Positions 42,156 to 52,800 of a DNA stretch of 64,000 bases are shown here, piece by piece. Made by a program: the position numbers and the translations under genes. The stretch lies in NCBI RefSeq assembly GCF_013003915.1, contig NZ_JABAIV010000004.1, positions 186,001-250,000 on the forward strand, given 5' to 3'. The DNA comes from Telluria aromaticivorans (GTDB lineage: Bacteria; Pseudomonadota; Gammaproteobacteria; Burkholderiales; Burkholderiaceae_D). Every line of letters starts with the position of its first letter. Position 1 is the first letter of the stretch. The notes beneath the pieces are model-generated. The model was not told where the DNA came from. It saw only the letters and a list, made by a program, of their open reading frames with translations, and searched no databases.

Positions 42156-44012
42156 TTATTGCTTGTTCATTTGTTTGTCGACGCTGCCCTGCGTCTCCGG
42201 GTGATAGCGCTCACGCGCCGCCTTATAAATACGCTCGGCCCAGGCCCGGTCTTCGGCGTTGGCACGCAGCGCGCCGTACAGCGGCACCACGAATTTCTGG
42301 CGGCCCACGCTCATCAGGAAGGCTTCGAGGTTCGGGCGGATGCCGCGGTAACCGGCATGCACCGAGGCGCGGTAGAAGCGGAAGGCAACTTCGTTATTGC
42401 CGGTTTTCGCCAGGCCGAAAGCCTTGTCCAGCTCCTGCAACTGCGCGGCCGTGGCCTTGTTGTCGATATCGTTCAGGAACTTCATCCACTCGGCGGCGGT
42501 CCAGCCCTTGGTATCGAGCTGCGCGGTCTTCAGGTCGCCCTTGAGCCAGCGTGCGGTGGTGTCGTTCAGCTTCGTCAGGCGCTTTGATTCGGCGTGCTTG
42601 GCGCTGGCCGGAATGCCCGGGCCGTACAGCCACTCGTCGAGCTCTGCGTCGCTCATGATCTTCGGATTCTTCGCCATCAGGTTGGCGCGCAGGTAGTCCA
42701 CGAACTGCTCCGTCGTCACGCTCTGGAAGGCGTGCTGGTCGAACCAGCCGCGCAGGAAGGGGTCAAAAGCGGCGCGGCCAGCGCGCTGCTCGAGGGTGCG
42801 CAGGAACCAGGCGCCCTTCGGATAGGCCAGGCCTTCGTCGGTGTAATGTTCGTTCGACGTATCCGGATTCCGGGTGAGCAGTGCCTGCTTGGCCGCGGGA
42901 ATCGTCTTGAGCGACTCGATCGCTTCTTCCTGCTCGAGCTGCAGGTTCATGGTCGCGACTTCTTCGCCATACATCTTCTCGAGGATGCGGGTGGTCACAT
43001 AAGTCGTGAAGCCTTCGTTGAGCCACCAGTGCTTCCAAGAGGCGTTGGTCACCAGGTTGCCCGACCAGCTGTGCGCCAGCTCGTGCGCGATCAGGTCGAC
43101 CAGGCTGCGGTCGCCCGCGATCATGGTCGGGGTCAGGAAGGTCAGGCGCGGGTTTTCCATGCCGCCGATCGGGAACGACGGCGGCAGCACCAGCATGTCG
43201 TAGCGCCCCCAGCGATAAGGGCCGTACAGCGATTCGGCCGCTTCGACCATCTTCTCGGTATCGGCCAGCTCGTATTCGGCCGCCTTGATGCGCTGCGGCT
43301 CGGCATAGACGCCGGTGCGGCCGCCCAGCGTGCGCGCTTCGAGTTCGCCGATGCCGATCGCCAGCAGGTAGGAAGGAATCGGCTGCGGCATCGTGAACTT
43401 CCAGCCGCCCTTGCCGGTGGCCTTCGGGTCGTTATCGGCGCTCATCACGACGCGCATGCCTTGCGGGGCTTCGATGCGGGCAGTGTAGGTGAAGCGCACG
43501 GCCGGCGTGTCCTGGATCGGCACGAAGGAGCGTGCATTGATCGGCTGCGACTGGCTGAACATGAACGGGTACTTGCCCGACATGGTCTGCTTCGGCGTGA
43601 GCCACTGCAGCGCGGTAGCGGTGGGCGCGGTCTTGTAGTGGATGCGGATGGTCGAGGGCTGGCCAGGGAGCGCGATGTGCAGGGCCTGGCCCTTTTCGGC
43701 GTCGAGCTTGTCGAGCGTGTACTTGACCGGCTTCCATGCGCCCTTCGCATCGCGCGCCTCGATCTTCGAGATCGCCAGCTCGCGGGTGTCCAGGTCGAGG
43801 GTGGTGGCCGCCTTGTCGAGCCAGTTCAGGGTCAGGTCGGCATGGCCGCTAAGTGTCTTGCGCGCGAAGTCGGCCTTCAGGTCGAGGTGCAGGGCTGTGG
43901 TTTTCACCTGGTCGTAGCGGGCGTAGCTGAGCGGATCGAGTGCAAACGCGTAGGCGCTCCACTGGCTGAGGAAGGCGCAGGCCGTAGCGCGCAGCAGGGT
44001 GCTTGTCTTCAT
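42156..44012 (-). CDS. Secreted M1 metallopeptidase (leukotriene-A4-hydrolase-like)
   Basis: A 618-residue zinc aminopeptidase. A signal peptide (to about residue 24) precedes the M1 fold: GGMEN (283-287) binds the substrate N-terminus, HELAH (310-314) and Glu333 in WWLNEGFTTY complete the zinc site, and a C-terminal helical domain (about 480-610) matches the LTA4-hydrolase type. The family removes N-terminal residues from peptides. It is followed by the serine hydrolase gene 13 bp on and preceded by a REPIN-like repeat and the PHP-domain gene. The protein should be periplasmic or secreted and supports a peptide-scavenging role for this region. Confidence 0.92.
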   Translation of the reverse strand: MKTSTLLRATACAFLSQWSAYAFALDPLSYARYDQVKTTALHLDLKADFARKTLSGHADLTLNWLDKAATTLDLDTRELAISKIEARDAKGAWKPVKYTLDKLDAEKGQALHIALPGQPSTIRIHYKTAPTATALQWLTPKQTMSGKYPFMFSQSQPINARSFVPIQDTPAVRFTYTARIEAPQGMRVVMSADNDPKATGKGGWKFTMPQPIPSYLLAIGIGELEARTLGGRTGVYAEPQRIKAAEYELADTEKMVEAAESLYGPYRWGRYDMLVLPPSFPIGGMENPRLTFLTPTMIAGDRSLVDLIAHELAHSWSGNLVTNASWKHWWLNEGFTTYVTTRILEKMYGEEVATMNLQLEQEEAIESLKTIPAAKQALLTRNPDTSNEHYTDEGLAYPKGAWFLRTLEQRAGRAAFDPFLRGWFDQHAFQSVTTEQFVDYLRANLMAKNPKIMSDAELDEWLYGPGIPASAKHAESKRLTKLNDTTARWLKGDLKTAQLDTKGWTAAEWMKFLNDIDNKATAAQLQELDKAFGLAKTGNNEVAFRFYRASVHAGYRGIRPNLEAFLMSVGRQKFVVPLYGALRANAEDRAWAERIYKAARERYHPETQGSVDKQMNKQ

Positions 44013-44134
44013 GGTCTCTCGCAGAAGGTAGGTCAGGCAGCCCAGGCAGGGCTGTGGGGCGCGAGCAGGATAGCATCTTCGTTAAGGGCGCGAAAGCGTG
44101 GGTCGGGACGCAGTCACGCTGTATTGACGGGCTT

Positions 44135-44243
44135 GTAGGGTGGGCGGGTTTCCCGCCCACGCGGTGATAGTTAGGCGTGGAATAGCCGCACGGGCAGCAT
44201 CACCGTAATTTGAACGCGTGGGCAGGAGACCTGCCCACCCTAC
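44135..44243. repeat. REPIN-like palindromic repeat, copy 8
   Basis: Starts GTAGGGTGGGCGGG; the left core reads GCCCACGCGGTGATAG (shared with copy 5, right half), the right core TTTGAACGCGTGGGC, and it ends CCCACCCTAC. Two core types within one element suggest recombination or assortment between half-elements. It ends 9 bp before the stop codon of the gene at 44253. Confidence 0.85.
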
Positions 44244-44252
44244 GATTCTCGA

Positions 44253-45899
44253 CTACTCTTGGGTTACCCATACCGGCGCGGACCACAGCACGTTGCCATC
44301 GTCCTGCGTGACCTTCGCATAATAAAAATGCTGGCCGGACGCCGGGGTGAACTTGGTGATGGCAGTCGACGACAGTTGCGTCACCGTCCCGCCGCGCATC
44401 GGCACACCCTCCATGATCGCGACCGCAGCCGCCTTCTTGCCCGAGGTAGAAGCGAAGTTCACTTTCAGCGTGAGGGGACCGCGGTTGGTGAAGCGTTCTC
44501 CCATCAGCTTGCCGTTGGCGGTAAAGACCAGCTGCGAGGTCTTGTCCATGGTCGCGAACACGCGCCGGGCCTTGAGCGCCGCCATGAAGCTCTCGCGCGT
44601 CAAGGCGGCCCCGTTGGGCAGCAGCACGCCGGTGCGGTTGGTGTAGGACGCGCCCCAATTGGCGCAGTGGTTGTCCTGGTTGGTGCTGAAGGCAAGGTGG
44701 TAACCGGCTTCCAGCAGGCGGTTGCAGGAATGCTCAAAATTGCTGCGGCGGGTTTCTGTTTCGGTATCGTTGGTCGAGAATGCGGTGCTGTTCATCACCT
44801 CGCACAGGGCCATCGCCTCGTCGCCGTCGGGCGTGTACCCGAGCGCTACGCCGTTCACGGCGAACTGTCCCTGCTGCGCGGGATGATTGAATTGCCCGAC
44901 CCAGCCCCGCTCGCGCATCCGCGTGTACAGCGCCGCGTAGTCATTACGTGGGCTCAGGGTGTCGGCCATCAGCTCGCCCTTGGCATTCTTTTCCCAGCCC
45001 AGCAGCTCGTCGCTGTTGAAGATATTGATGTGGCCACCATTGTTGATGACACCCCACTCCATGCCGTAGAGCGCGAGGAAGCCGGGCTTGGTGGCATTGA
45101 AAGCGGCGGCGCTGGCCAGGCCGGCCTTGTAGAGCGCCCTGGCGGCGGCCGGATCGCCATCGGCCGCGGTGCCGTCCGAGCCGTCGTACATGTGGTTGTG
45201 TTCCGACACCGCCAGCACGTCGAGGCCGCGTCCACGCGCATAGGCGAAGGCCGCCTCCGGGCCGTACTTCGACTTGAGCGGATCCTGCGCGCCCTTGCAC
45301 TCCGTGAGCGCGGCGCCGCCGTCGCTGTGGTTGCTCTGGCTGTGCAGGTTGGCCAGGTACACGGTGTAGGGCAGCGAACCGGTGGCCGGCGCCATGGCGG
45401 CCGGGTTGGCGGGATTTACCAGGTCGCGCACGCCGGGAAGCGGCGCAAACGCCGGCATCGATGGCGCATCGCGCGAGGCCCGGCTGCCGACGGCAATCTG
45501 CCATTCCTGCTCCACCAGCGACTCGTGGTCGCCGCGCAGGCCGGCGTGCAGGCGCAGCCGGTATAGCCCCGCAGGTGCGGGCGCCGTGCCGATACGGCCG
45601 TTCCAGGTGACCGACGCCGGCACCGCGGCCCCGGAAAACGCACGGCTGCCGCGCCAGCGTTGGGAGACGCGTCCTTGCGGAGTCACCAGTTCCAGCGTCC
45701 AGTCGACTGTCCCTGGCCGTTCCAGGCCGGGGTAGTGGAAGGACAGGCTGAAGGTCCGGCGCGCACTTGCGTCGGCCTGGAAAGGCGCGTGCAGGGTGGC
45801 TTCGAATTCCTTGTGCTCGACAGGCGCCGCGATAGCACTGCCGCAGCACAGGGCCAGCAGCAACGCACGGAGGGTGGGGGGCAGGAGTGTGGTTTTCAT
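44253..45899 (-). CDS. Secreted PHP-domain metallohydrolase (CehA/McbA-like)
   Basis: A 548-residue protein with a signal peptide (to about residue 25), a beta-sandwich N-terminal domain (about 30-140), then a PHP domain. The PHP domain has HSQSNHSDGG (His186, His191, Asp193), VLAVSEHNHMYDG and LEAGYHLAFSTNQDNH as metal-binding stretches. PHP proteins cleave phosphoesters; the related CehA/McbA enzymes hydrolyse carbaryl, though most relatives have unknown substrates. A C-terminal beta region (about 440-548) follows. No metal ligand appears lost. It lies 106 bp after the Tsx-like gene, same strand, and may be cotranscribed. Confidence 0.83.
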   Translation of the reverse strand: MKTTLLPPTLRALLLALCCGSAIAAPVEHKEFEATLHAPFQADASARRTFSLSFHYPGLERPGTVDWTLELVTPQGRVSQRWRGSRAFSGAAVPASVTWNGRIGTAPAPAGLYRLRLHAGLRGDHESLVEQEWQIAVGSRASRDAPSMPAFAPLPGVRDLVNPANPAAMAPATGSLPYTVYLANLHSQSNHSDGGAALTECKGAQDPLKSKYGPEAAFAYARGRGLDVLAVSEHNHMYDGSDGTAADGDPAAARALYKAGLASAAAFNATKPGFLALYGMEWGVINNGGHINIFNSDELLGWEKNAKGELMADTLSPRNDYAALYTRMRERGWVGQFNHPAQQGQFAVNGVALGYTPDGDEAMALCEVMNSTAFSTNDTETETRRSNFEHSCNRLLEAGYHLAFSTNQDNHCANWGASYTNRTGVLLPNGAALTRESFMAALKARRVFATMDKTSQLVFTANGKLMGERFTNRGPLTLKVNFASTSGKKAAAVAIMEGVPMRGGTVTQLSSTAITKFTPASGQHFYYAKVTQDDGNVLWSAPVWVTQE

Positions 45900-46004
45900 G
45901 ATGCAATTTTTACAATTGCACCGAACTCCACCTTGCGCCGATCCGCCTCCCTAGTTGCAAATTTATCTACATCTACTGAGCGGTTTCAACAAATAACCGG
46001 TCTC

Positions 46005-46862
46005 TCAGAAATGGACGTCTGCGCGCAGCATCGGCGTGCTGGCACGTTGCCCTGCCCCGCCCGTTGTCGCCCGCGAATTGCCGAACTTGTTGTTCCAGAA
46101 CTGGTAGCCGACGCCGACCCGGATGCGCTTTTTCGGGTAACCGAGGCGCGGCCCGATGTCATGCATCAGCGCCAGGTCGAGATTCGTCTCGGCGCTGGTC
46201 GGGGCGCCGGTTTCGTCGAGTCCCTTGGCGGCGATGACATTCAGGAAGCCTTCGAAGGACCACCCATCAAGCACCGGGATACCCCAGCTGGCGCCGAACA
46301 TCGGGTGGGTGTCATAGGTGTAGCGGCCACGGACATTGGCGATTGGCGGGAAGGGCCCGCTCGGCGCATTGCTCTCGCGCAGCCACAGGATGCTGGTGTT
46401 CAGGAAGCCCGGTACGTCCCACATCAGGGTCGGCCCTAGAACCAGCATGCGCTTGCGCGAGTTGTAGCCGACATCAATCTTGTGGTTGACATCGAAACCG
46501 GCCGTCAGGCCCACGCCCTTGACCTTGCCGAAGCGGATCTCGGAGCCGCGCAGCGCACCGAAGTCGAGCGTGTGGCGGTACAGCAGGTAGGCCTCGCGCG
46601 CGCCGCTGCTGCTGCCCAGCGAACGCGGGTCGGTGCGGTCGGATTTCAGCAGGTCGAGGTTGAGGTAATTGCTGCCGTACTTGTAGCCGCTGGCGTGGGT
46701 GAATGCGACCACGTGCTTCTTGATGTGCCCCGGGTTGAAGGGCTCGGCGAAGCGGGTGCCGTAGCGGTAGCTGACCGCATTGTCGCTCCAGTCCTGCGCG
46801 CCGGCCGGCACGCTGCAGCACAGCAGGGCAGCGCACGCCGCCGTCGTCAGTCTCTTGGTCAT
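46005..46862 (-). CDS. Tsx-like outer-membrane channel
   Basis: A 285-residue outer-membrane protein with signal peptide (MTKRLTTAACAALLCCSVPAGAQ) and a 12-strand-type barrel similar to the nucleoside channel Tsx family (DWSDNAVSYRYGTRFAEPF, GLGY-type periodic aromatics), ending with the aromatic VHF. It probably forms a specific small-solute pore. Its ATG overlaps the stop of the giant NdvB-like gene by four bases, so the two are translationally coupled and may be functionally linked, for example export or uptake of a glycan made or handled by the large protein. That link is an inference. Confidence 0.82.
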   Translation of the reverse strand: MTKRLTTAACAALLCCSVPAGAQDWSDNAVSYRYGTRFAEPFNPGHIKKHVVAFTHASGYKYGSNYLNLDLLKSDRTDPRSLGSSSGAREAYLLYRHTLDFGALRGSEIRFGKVKGVGLTAGFDVNHKIDVGYNSRKRMLVLGPTLMWDVPGFLNTSILWLRESNAPSGPFPPIANVRGRYTYDTHPMFGASWGIPVLDGWSFEGFLNVIAAKGLDETGAPTSAETNLDLALMHDIGPRLGYPKKRIRVGVGYQFWNNKFGNSRATTGGAGQRASTPMLRADVHF

Positions 46863-49800
46863 GTTCTCGATCCTGGCTGGTTGTCGTGATGGCCGGCCAT
46901 GGCATCGGCCGGCTTGCGTTCCACATACAGCTCGACCTGGTGTTCGCGCCCATCGTCGGCGAGCTCCAAGGTCGTCCCTCCCTGCGGCTCGCCGTCGAGC
47001 ACGAGCTGCTCGCCGACGCCGGCACGCCGCACCGTGACGAGATAATCCGTCCGGCCCGTGCGGTAGCGGAACCGGAAGCTGTCCCAGCTAGAGGGCAGCA
47101 GCGGCGCCAGTGTGACGCGGTCGACCGCGCGGCCAATGCCGAGCAGCGCGTCGGTCAGCAGCATGTAGGTCCAGCCGGCGCTTGCGGCATCCATCATGAA
47201 GTAAGGCGTGCCGGCGTAGCGCACGCATGCATCCGGGGCCGGGCCGATCGGGTTCAGGCTGCGCGCCAGTTCCCAGGCGCGCGTCGCCGCACCTTCGCCG
47301 GCCAGTGCCAGTGCGGTCCATGCGGCCATACGTCCGTCCTGCGTCCCGGCACCTGGGATGGTGCCCAGGGCTGTCCTGACGCGCTCAGGTTCTGCCCCGG
47401 CAATGGCCGCCCAGGCTTGCGTCCCGGTGGCGTCATCGCCGTCCGTGCCATAGGCGGCGCCATCCCAGCCGTGTTCTTCGGCCTGCGCCATCAAGGCCAG
47501 CGCGGCGCCGCGGCAGGTGGTGGCAAAACCGAAATCGGCGCGGCGGTCGGCCACCTCGGCGAAGCGTTGCAGCACGGTGGCGAGCAAGAAGGCCAGCCGC
47601 ACGCTCTCGGGCCGGCTTGCCGGATCCTGGTCGTCCTCGTGCATGCGGGCGTCCCGCAGTGGCAAGCCTTGGGCGCCGAAGCGCAGGCAGCCGCGCAGGC
47701 CATGCACGCAATACTGGTACAGGTCATCGCGCGCCAGGCGCGTGCCGCTCGACGGATCGCCGCCGGCCGGTTCGCGCAGCACGCCGTAGTCGCCGGTCAC
47801 ATTGACATAGCGGTGCAGCGCAAAGGGCAGCCACAGGAAGTCCTCGACCTGGGCGAGGGTAGCGCCGATGTCCTCGCGCGCCGTCCGCAGCAGTGCCTCG
47901 CGCAGCGGCGCCGGGTTGCCATGCACCGCGGCCATGGCGCCCTGCAGCTGCTGCGCGGGCGTGCCGCCCATGGCGCCGGCCAACGCTCCATAGGGCAGCC
48001 AGCCATTGGCGAAGATGTCGAAGGCAGCATCTGGCGTCTCGACGCGCACGCTGCCGAGCAGGCCGTCCCAGAATCCGTGCAGCTGGCGCAGCGCCAGTGC
48101 CGCTCCCTTGGCGCCGCCATGCTGCTGCACCACCCGGCTGGCCGCCAGGCTGTCGGGACTGGCCACGCCGAGCAGGAAGACCAGTTCGGTTTCGGCGCCC
48201 GGCTGCAGCTCGACCATCACCTGCAGTGCGGCACACGGATCGAGCGCAGCGCCGAGCGTTCCCGCAAGTCCGCTGCGCTCCAGCGCGGCCGGCCGCGCCA
48301 GGCTGCGGTGGCGCCCGACGAATTCGCGCCGGTCGGCGGTATACGCCACCTGCCCTGCCTCGACATGGAAGAAGCCGACCCGGTCGCCAAAGCCGCTACC
48401 GAAAGCATTGCGGGCGAACAGCGCGCCACTGGCGACGTCGATGCCGGTGACGACCTGCAGCCCGGGCGGCAGGCCGGCGTCATCCATCAGCCACTGCACA
48501 TAGCCGGTGACCGACAGGCGCCGCGCCGCACTGGAGGCGTTGCGCAGGGTGAGTACGGAATACTTGAGGGCTTCCCCGGCCGCCACGAAACAGCGCAGGC
48601 TCGAGCCGATGCCGTGGGCCTGGTGGTCGAACAGCGTGTAGCCGAAGCCGTGCCGCGTGAGGTAAGGCTGGCCGGATGGCATCGGCCACGGGGTCGGCGA
48701 CCATGCCGCGCCGCTGTCCTCGTCGCGCAAATAGAAGGCTTCGCCGCCGTCCGTCGTCAGGCGCAGCGTGCGGCGGCCGCACCAGGTGCCGCCCCTGCCG
48801 CTGGCTGCCAGCGCGGTACCGAAGCCGGCGTTGGACAGTTCGTTTTCCCACGACGCCGGCGCGGGCTCGCTGCTGCGGATGAGATATTCGCGTCCATCTG
48901 CCGAAAAGCCGCCCATGCCGTTGTCGTATTGGAGCGGTTCATCCATAGCAGGCGCCGGGTCGACGGTCCAGGGGTCGATTTCTTCGCGCGCCGCGAACGG
49001 CGCCGGCAGGGCCGGCAGGGCGGGCGCCGCGCGGCGCAGCTGGTCGGCCAGCGCGCCGCGTTCACCCAGCAGCAGCACCTGCGCGGCCGAGCGCAGCAGG
49101 ATGCGGTCTTCCTGCGGAACGTCTTCGAGCAAGAACACGTGGATGCCTTCCTGTGCGCCTGGCGCCAGGCCGGCGACCTCGTCGCGCATCGCGCGGCTGT
49201 CGCACAAGACCAGCAGATCGGCGCCGAGACCGCGGGCATCCCAGTAGGCATGCGCCTGCAAAGTGTCCCGTACCAGGCCGCTCTCCTGGCCCGGCACCAG
49301 CACCACCAGCGGGCGGCCGGCGCCGACGCCATAAGGCAGCAGGCCGGCGCGACTGCGCACGTTGCGCTCGATCACGCCGCCATCGGCGCGCAGGCCGGGC
49401 ACCGGATCGAGCAGGCAGCCGGCCAGGCGGTTGTAGATCTGGGCCTGGGCTTCACCCAGGCCTGCGCGGCGCAGGAAGGCCTGGCCGTGGGTCCATGCAG
49501 CATCGATTGCTCCCGCCACCACCTGCGGATCGAGGTGGCGCAGCGCCAGTTCGCGCGCCGCGGCGGGCGTGGCGGCCGCACCCAGCACCAGGTCGATGCT
49601 CACCTCCTGCCCGGGCGCCAGGGTGATCGTGCGGCGGATCGCCAGCGCCGGCGCAGGTGGCGCCGGCTCCAGCGGCGGCAGCGCGCCAAGCGGGTCGAGG
49701 CAGGTGCTGCTGTAGGCCGGCGCGCCGGCTTCCCCGCGCACTGCCAGCATGTGCAGTACGGCCGGTGCACCCAGGCCGAAAGAGCACAGCATTGCTTGCG

Positions 49801-52800
49801 ACACGCCGTCGATCCGGACCGGCGGCACCGGATCGTCCTGCGCAGCGCCAGGGGACAGCCCGGGGAACGCCAGCACGACGTGGCTCGTCACTTCCAGCGT
49901 GCGCGGCGCAGCGAGCGTATTGCGGATATGGACCCGGCGCAGTTCGACGTCCTCGGTTGGGGCGACGACCACGTCGCTCAGGATGGACAGGCCGCGTTCT
50001 TCGCGCCGGAAAGCTGCGCGCCCTTCGGCAAAGACGGCTTCATAGCGTTCCGGCTCGCCGACGGCGGGCGCCAGGGTGGCCGACCAGGTGTCGCCGGAAT
50101 CGGTATCGCGCAGCACGCAGGCCAGGCCTCCGCTCCCGCCGAGCGGGTCGGGCTGCCAACGCGTGAGCGGCACCCCACCCCAGGCGCTATAGCCGGTACC
50201 ATCGCTCGTCACCATCACGTGATAACGGCCGTTCGACAGCAGCTGCAGCTCCGGCATGGCGCTGCCCGACGCGGGACTGTCGACGACCCGGCCGCTGGCC
50301 GGTCCGGCCTGGCGCGCGGCGGCGGCGTACGGCGCGGGACGCGAGGCGCCGCTGGACGGCAGCGCTTCCTGCAGCAGCGGCAGGGCGGCGCGCAGTTCTG
50401 GATCGGCAGCGAAGCGGCGCTGCATCGGGGCGTCCTGCAGCAACTGCAGCAACGCGAGCAGGCCCATGCCCTGGTGACGCGCGGCCACCGTGCGCACCAC
50501 GTGGCGCTGCTCGCCGTGCGGCAGGCGGCCCGGCGTATGGTCGACGGCGTCGACGAAGCCGTATTCGCCGCTCAATCCTTCGTGCGCCATGCGTTCGAGG
50601 TTGCTGAGTGCCACGCCGGGCGCCACCGGCAGCGCCAGCATGGCCGCGTATGGCGCGGCGACCGGTTCGGATTCAAGACCGCGCCGCAGGGCCGCCGCCG
50701 GCACGCCAAAGCGGCGGAACTGGAAGCGCAGCATGGCATCGACCGCATTACAGGCCGATTCCGAAAAGCCCCAGGGCATGTTGTGGAGGCGCCCATGGGC
50801 GACCTGGGCCCGAACGGCGGCGCGCCCGGCATGGTCGAGCAGCGACTCGCGCCAGGATGGCATCAGCAAGGGTGGGCCAAGGTAATCCGACAAGGCGCCC
50901 GAGCGCGACAGCAGCAACTGCTCGGCGTCGGCAACGCGCATCGGGCGCCCGAGCTTCCACCAATGCTGTTGCGGCAGCTGGCCCTGGGCTACCGCGATGA
51001 AGCTGGCCATGCAGGCTTCGGAGGCCAGCAGGTCGCAGCTGTCGGCATCCAGCCGGTTTTCGCGGATGTGGCAACCGGCGGACAGTAATCCGGTGTCATG
51101 GTCGAGCAGTGCCGCGAAATCCATCGTGCCCAGCGTACGCGCCTGCCCGGCCAGCCGTGCAGCATGTGCCAGCAGCGCCCCTGCCCGGTCGCGCCCTTCG
51201 CGCACCAGGCGCGCCAGCCCGGGCTGGGTGGCGGCCGCCGGGTCGATGGCGGCGAGTTCTCGCAGGCTCGGGATGCGCGTCAGGCTGGCATCGAACACGT
51301 ATTCCTGCACCGCGCGCATCCACGGCGCCAGTGCCAGGAGGTCGTCCTGCACTGCGTGGCATTGGGCCGCGAGGCGCGCCGACCAGTTGCGCAAGGCCTC
51401 GTCGCCGGACTGTACAAGCGCGGTGTCGAGCGCATCGGCCGCGTCGGCCACGTGGCGCAGGCATTCGCTCAGGCCGGGCAAGGTATCGGCTGCGCGGCAG
51501 CGTTTCGGATCGAGTGCCCCCCACACGGCGGCCACCCGCTCGCGCACCTTCGACGGCTGCCCGGCCGCCAGTTCGTCCACTACATGCAGGGCGGCGCGGA
51601 TCCCGTCCAGCGCCTGCGGTCCGCAAACCGGCGTGTCCGGCAGTTCGTCCAGGCCCACTGCCAGCGTGCGCAGGGCCAGCGCCAGCCAGCCGCTGTCCGC
51701 CGTCGACACGAAGGCCGGTTCGCAGGGTGCGAGCGTGGCATTGTCGTAGGACGCAAGGTAATGGCCGTTCCAGCGTTCCAGCAGGGCCATCGACGCCAGC
51801 GAGGCGTCGAGCCGCCCGAGCAACTCGCCTGGCGGCAGGAAACCGAAGTCGCGCGCCGCCAGCGTGGCTAGCTGCCCGAGCGCCATGCCGCCCAGGGTGG
51901 TGCGTCCGTCCACCAGTGGATGCGGGTGCTCCTGCACGCTTTCCGGCGGGAGCCAGTTATTGGCCGGGCCGGCGTGGTCTTCGAAGAAGCTCCAGCTGCG
52001 GCGCGCCAGCCGCTGCACAAACGCTTGCCGCGCGGCCGGCAGCCGCGGCGGGCGCTGGCGCACCGGCAGGCTGGTCCACCATGCCAGCGCCGGCGACAGG
52101 AACCACACCAGCAACACCGGCGCCGCAGTGAACAGCGAATAGGGATTGGCAAAGGTCAGCAGCAGGGCCACCGACACCGCCAGCACCGGGGAGATCCACA
52201 TCGTGATCCAGTTGTTGGCGATCTCGCGGGCGGGGCGCGACAGCGCCGGCAGGCGCCACTCGAGCTGGCGCCGGCGCGACACGTGGCGGCGCCATACCGC
52301 GCGCGCTACCCCGTCGGCCTGGCACCAGGCCGCATGCGGCAGGAAACTGGCCGCCAGCGCACCGCGCACCAGCGCCGCGCGGGCGCCGCGCGCCCAGGCA
52401 TCGAGATGCTGGCGCCATGGCGCGTCGTGCGGGCGGTCGGCCAGCGCCACCAGGCTGCCGGCCAGCGCGGGCAGGAAGAACACCGACAGCACGGCGCCCA
52501 TCCAGAACGCGGGCGCCGCGAGCGCAGTCCAGCACAGCACCAGCAGGAGCACCAGCGCCGGGGCCACCAGGCTGTCGCGCAGCGCGTCGAACAGCCGCCA
52601 GCGGTAGGCCGCCGTCATCGGGTTGGCTTCGGGCTTTCCGCCGGCCTTGCCGACCACACGGCGCACCCAGCCCGCCGACTGCCAGGCCGCACGCACCGTG
52701 CGGTGGCGCCGTACGGCGTGCTCGCCGTAGTTGTCGGGGAAGGCTTCCTCCAGCCGTACGTCGCAGTCGAACGCCGCGTGCAGGCAGCCCTCGTCGACCG

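Noticed and set aside
46886-51088. 1400-codon open frame on the plus strand opposite the NdvB-like gene (and 948 codons at 51920-54766)
   Set aside because: They have low-complexity Arg/Ala/Gly-rich composition and no recognisable motif, and lie exactly opposite a gene with clear homology. They are typical shadows in GC-rich DNA.
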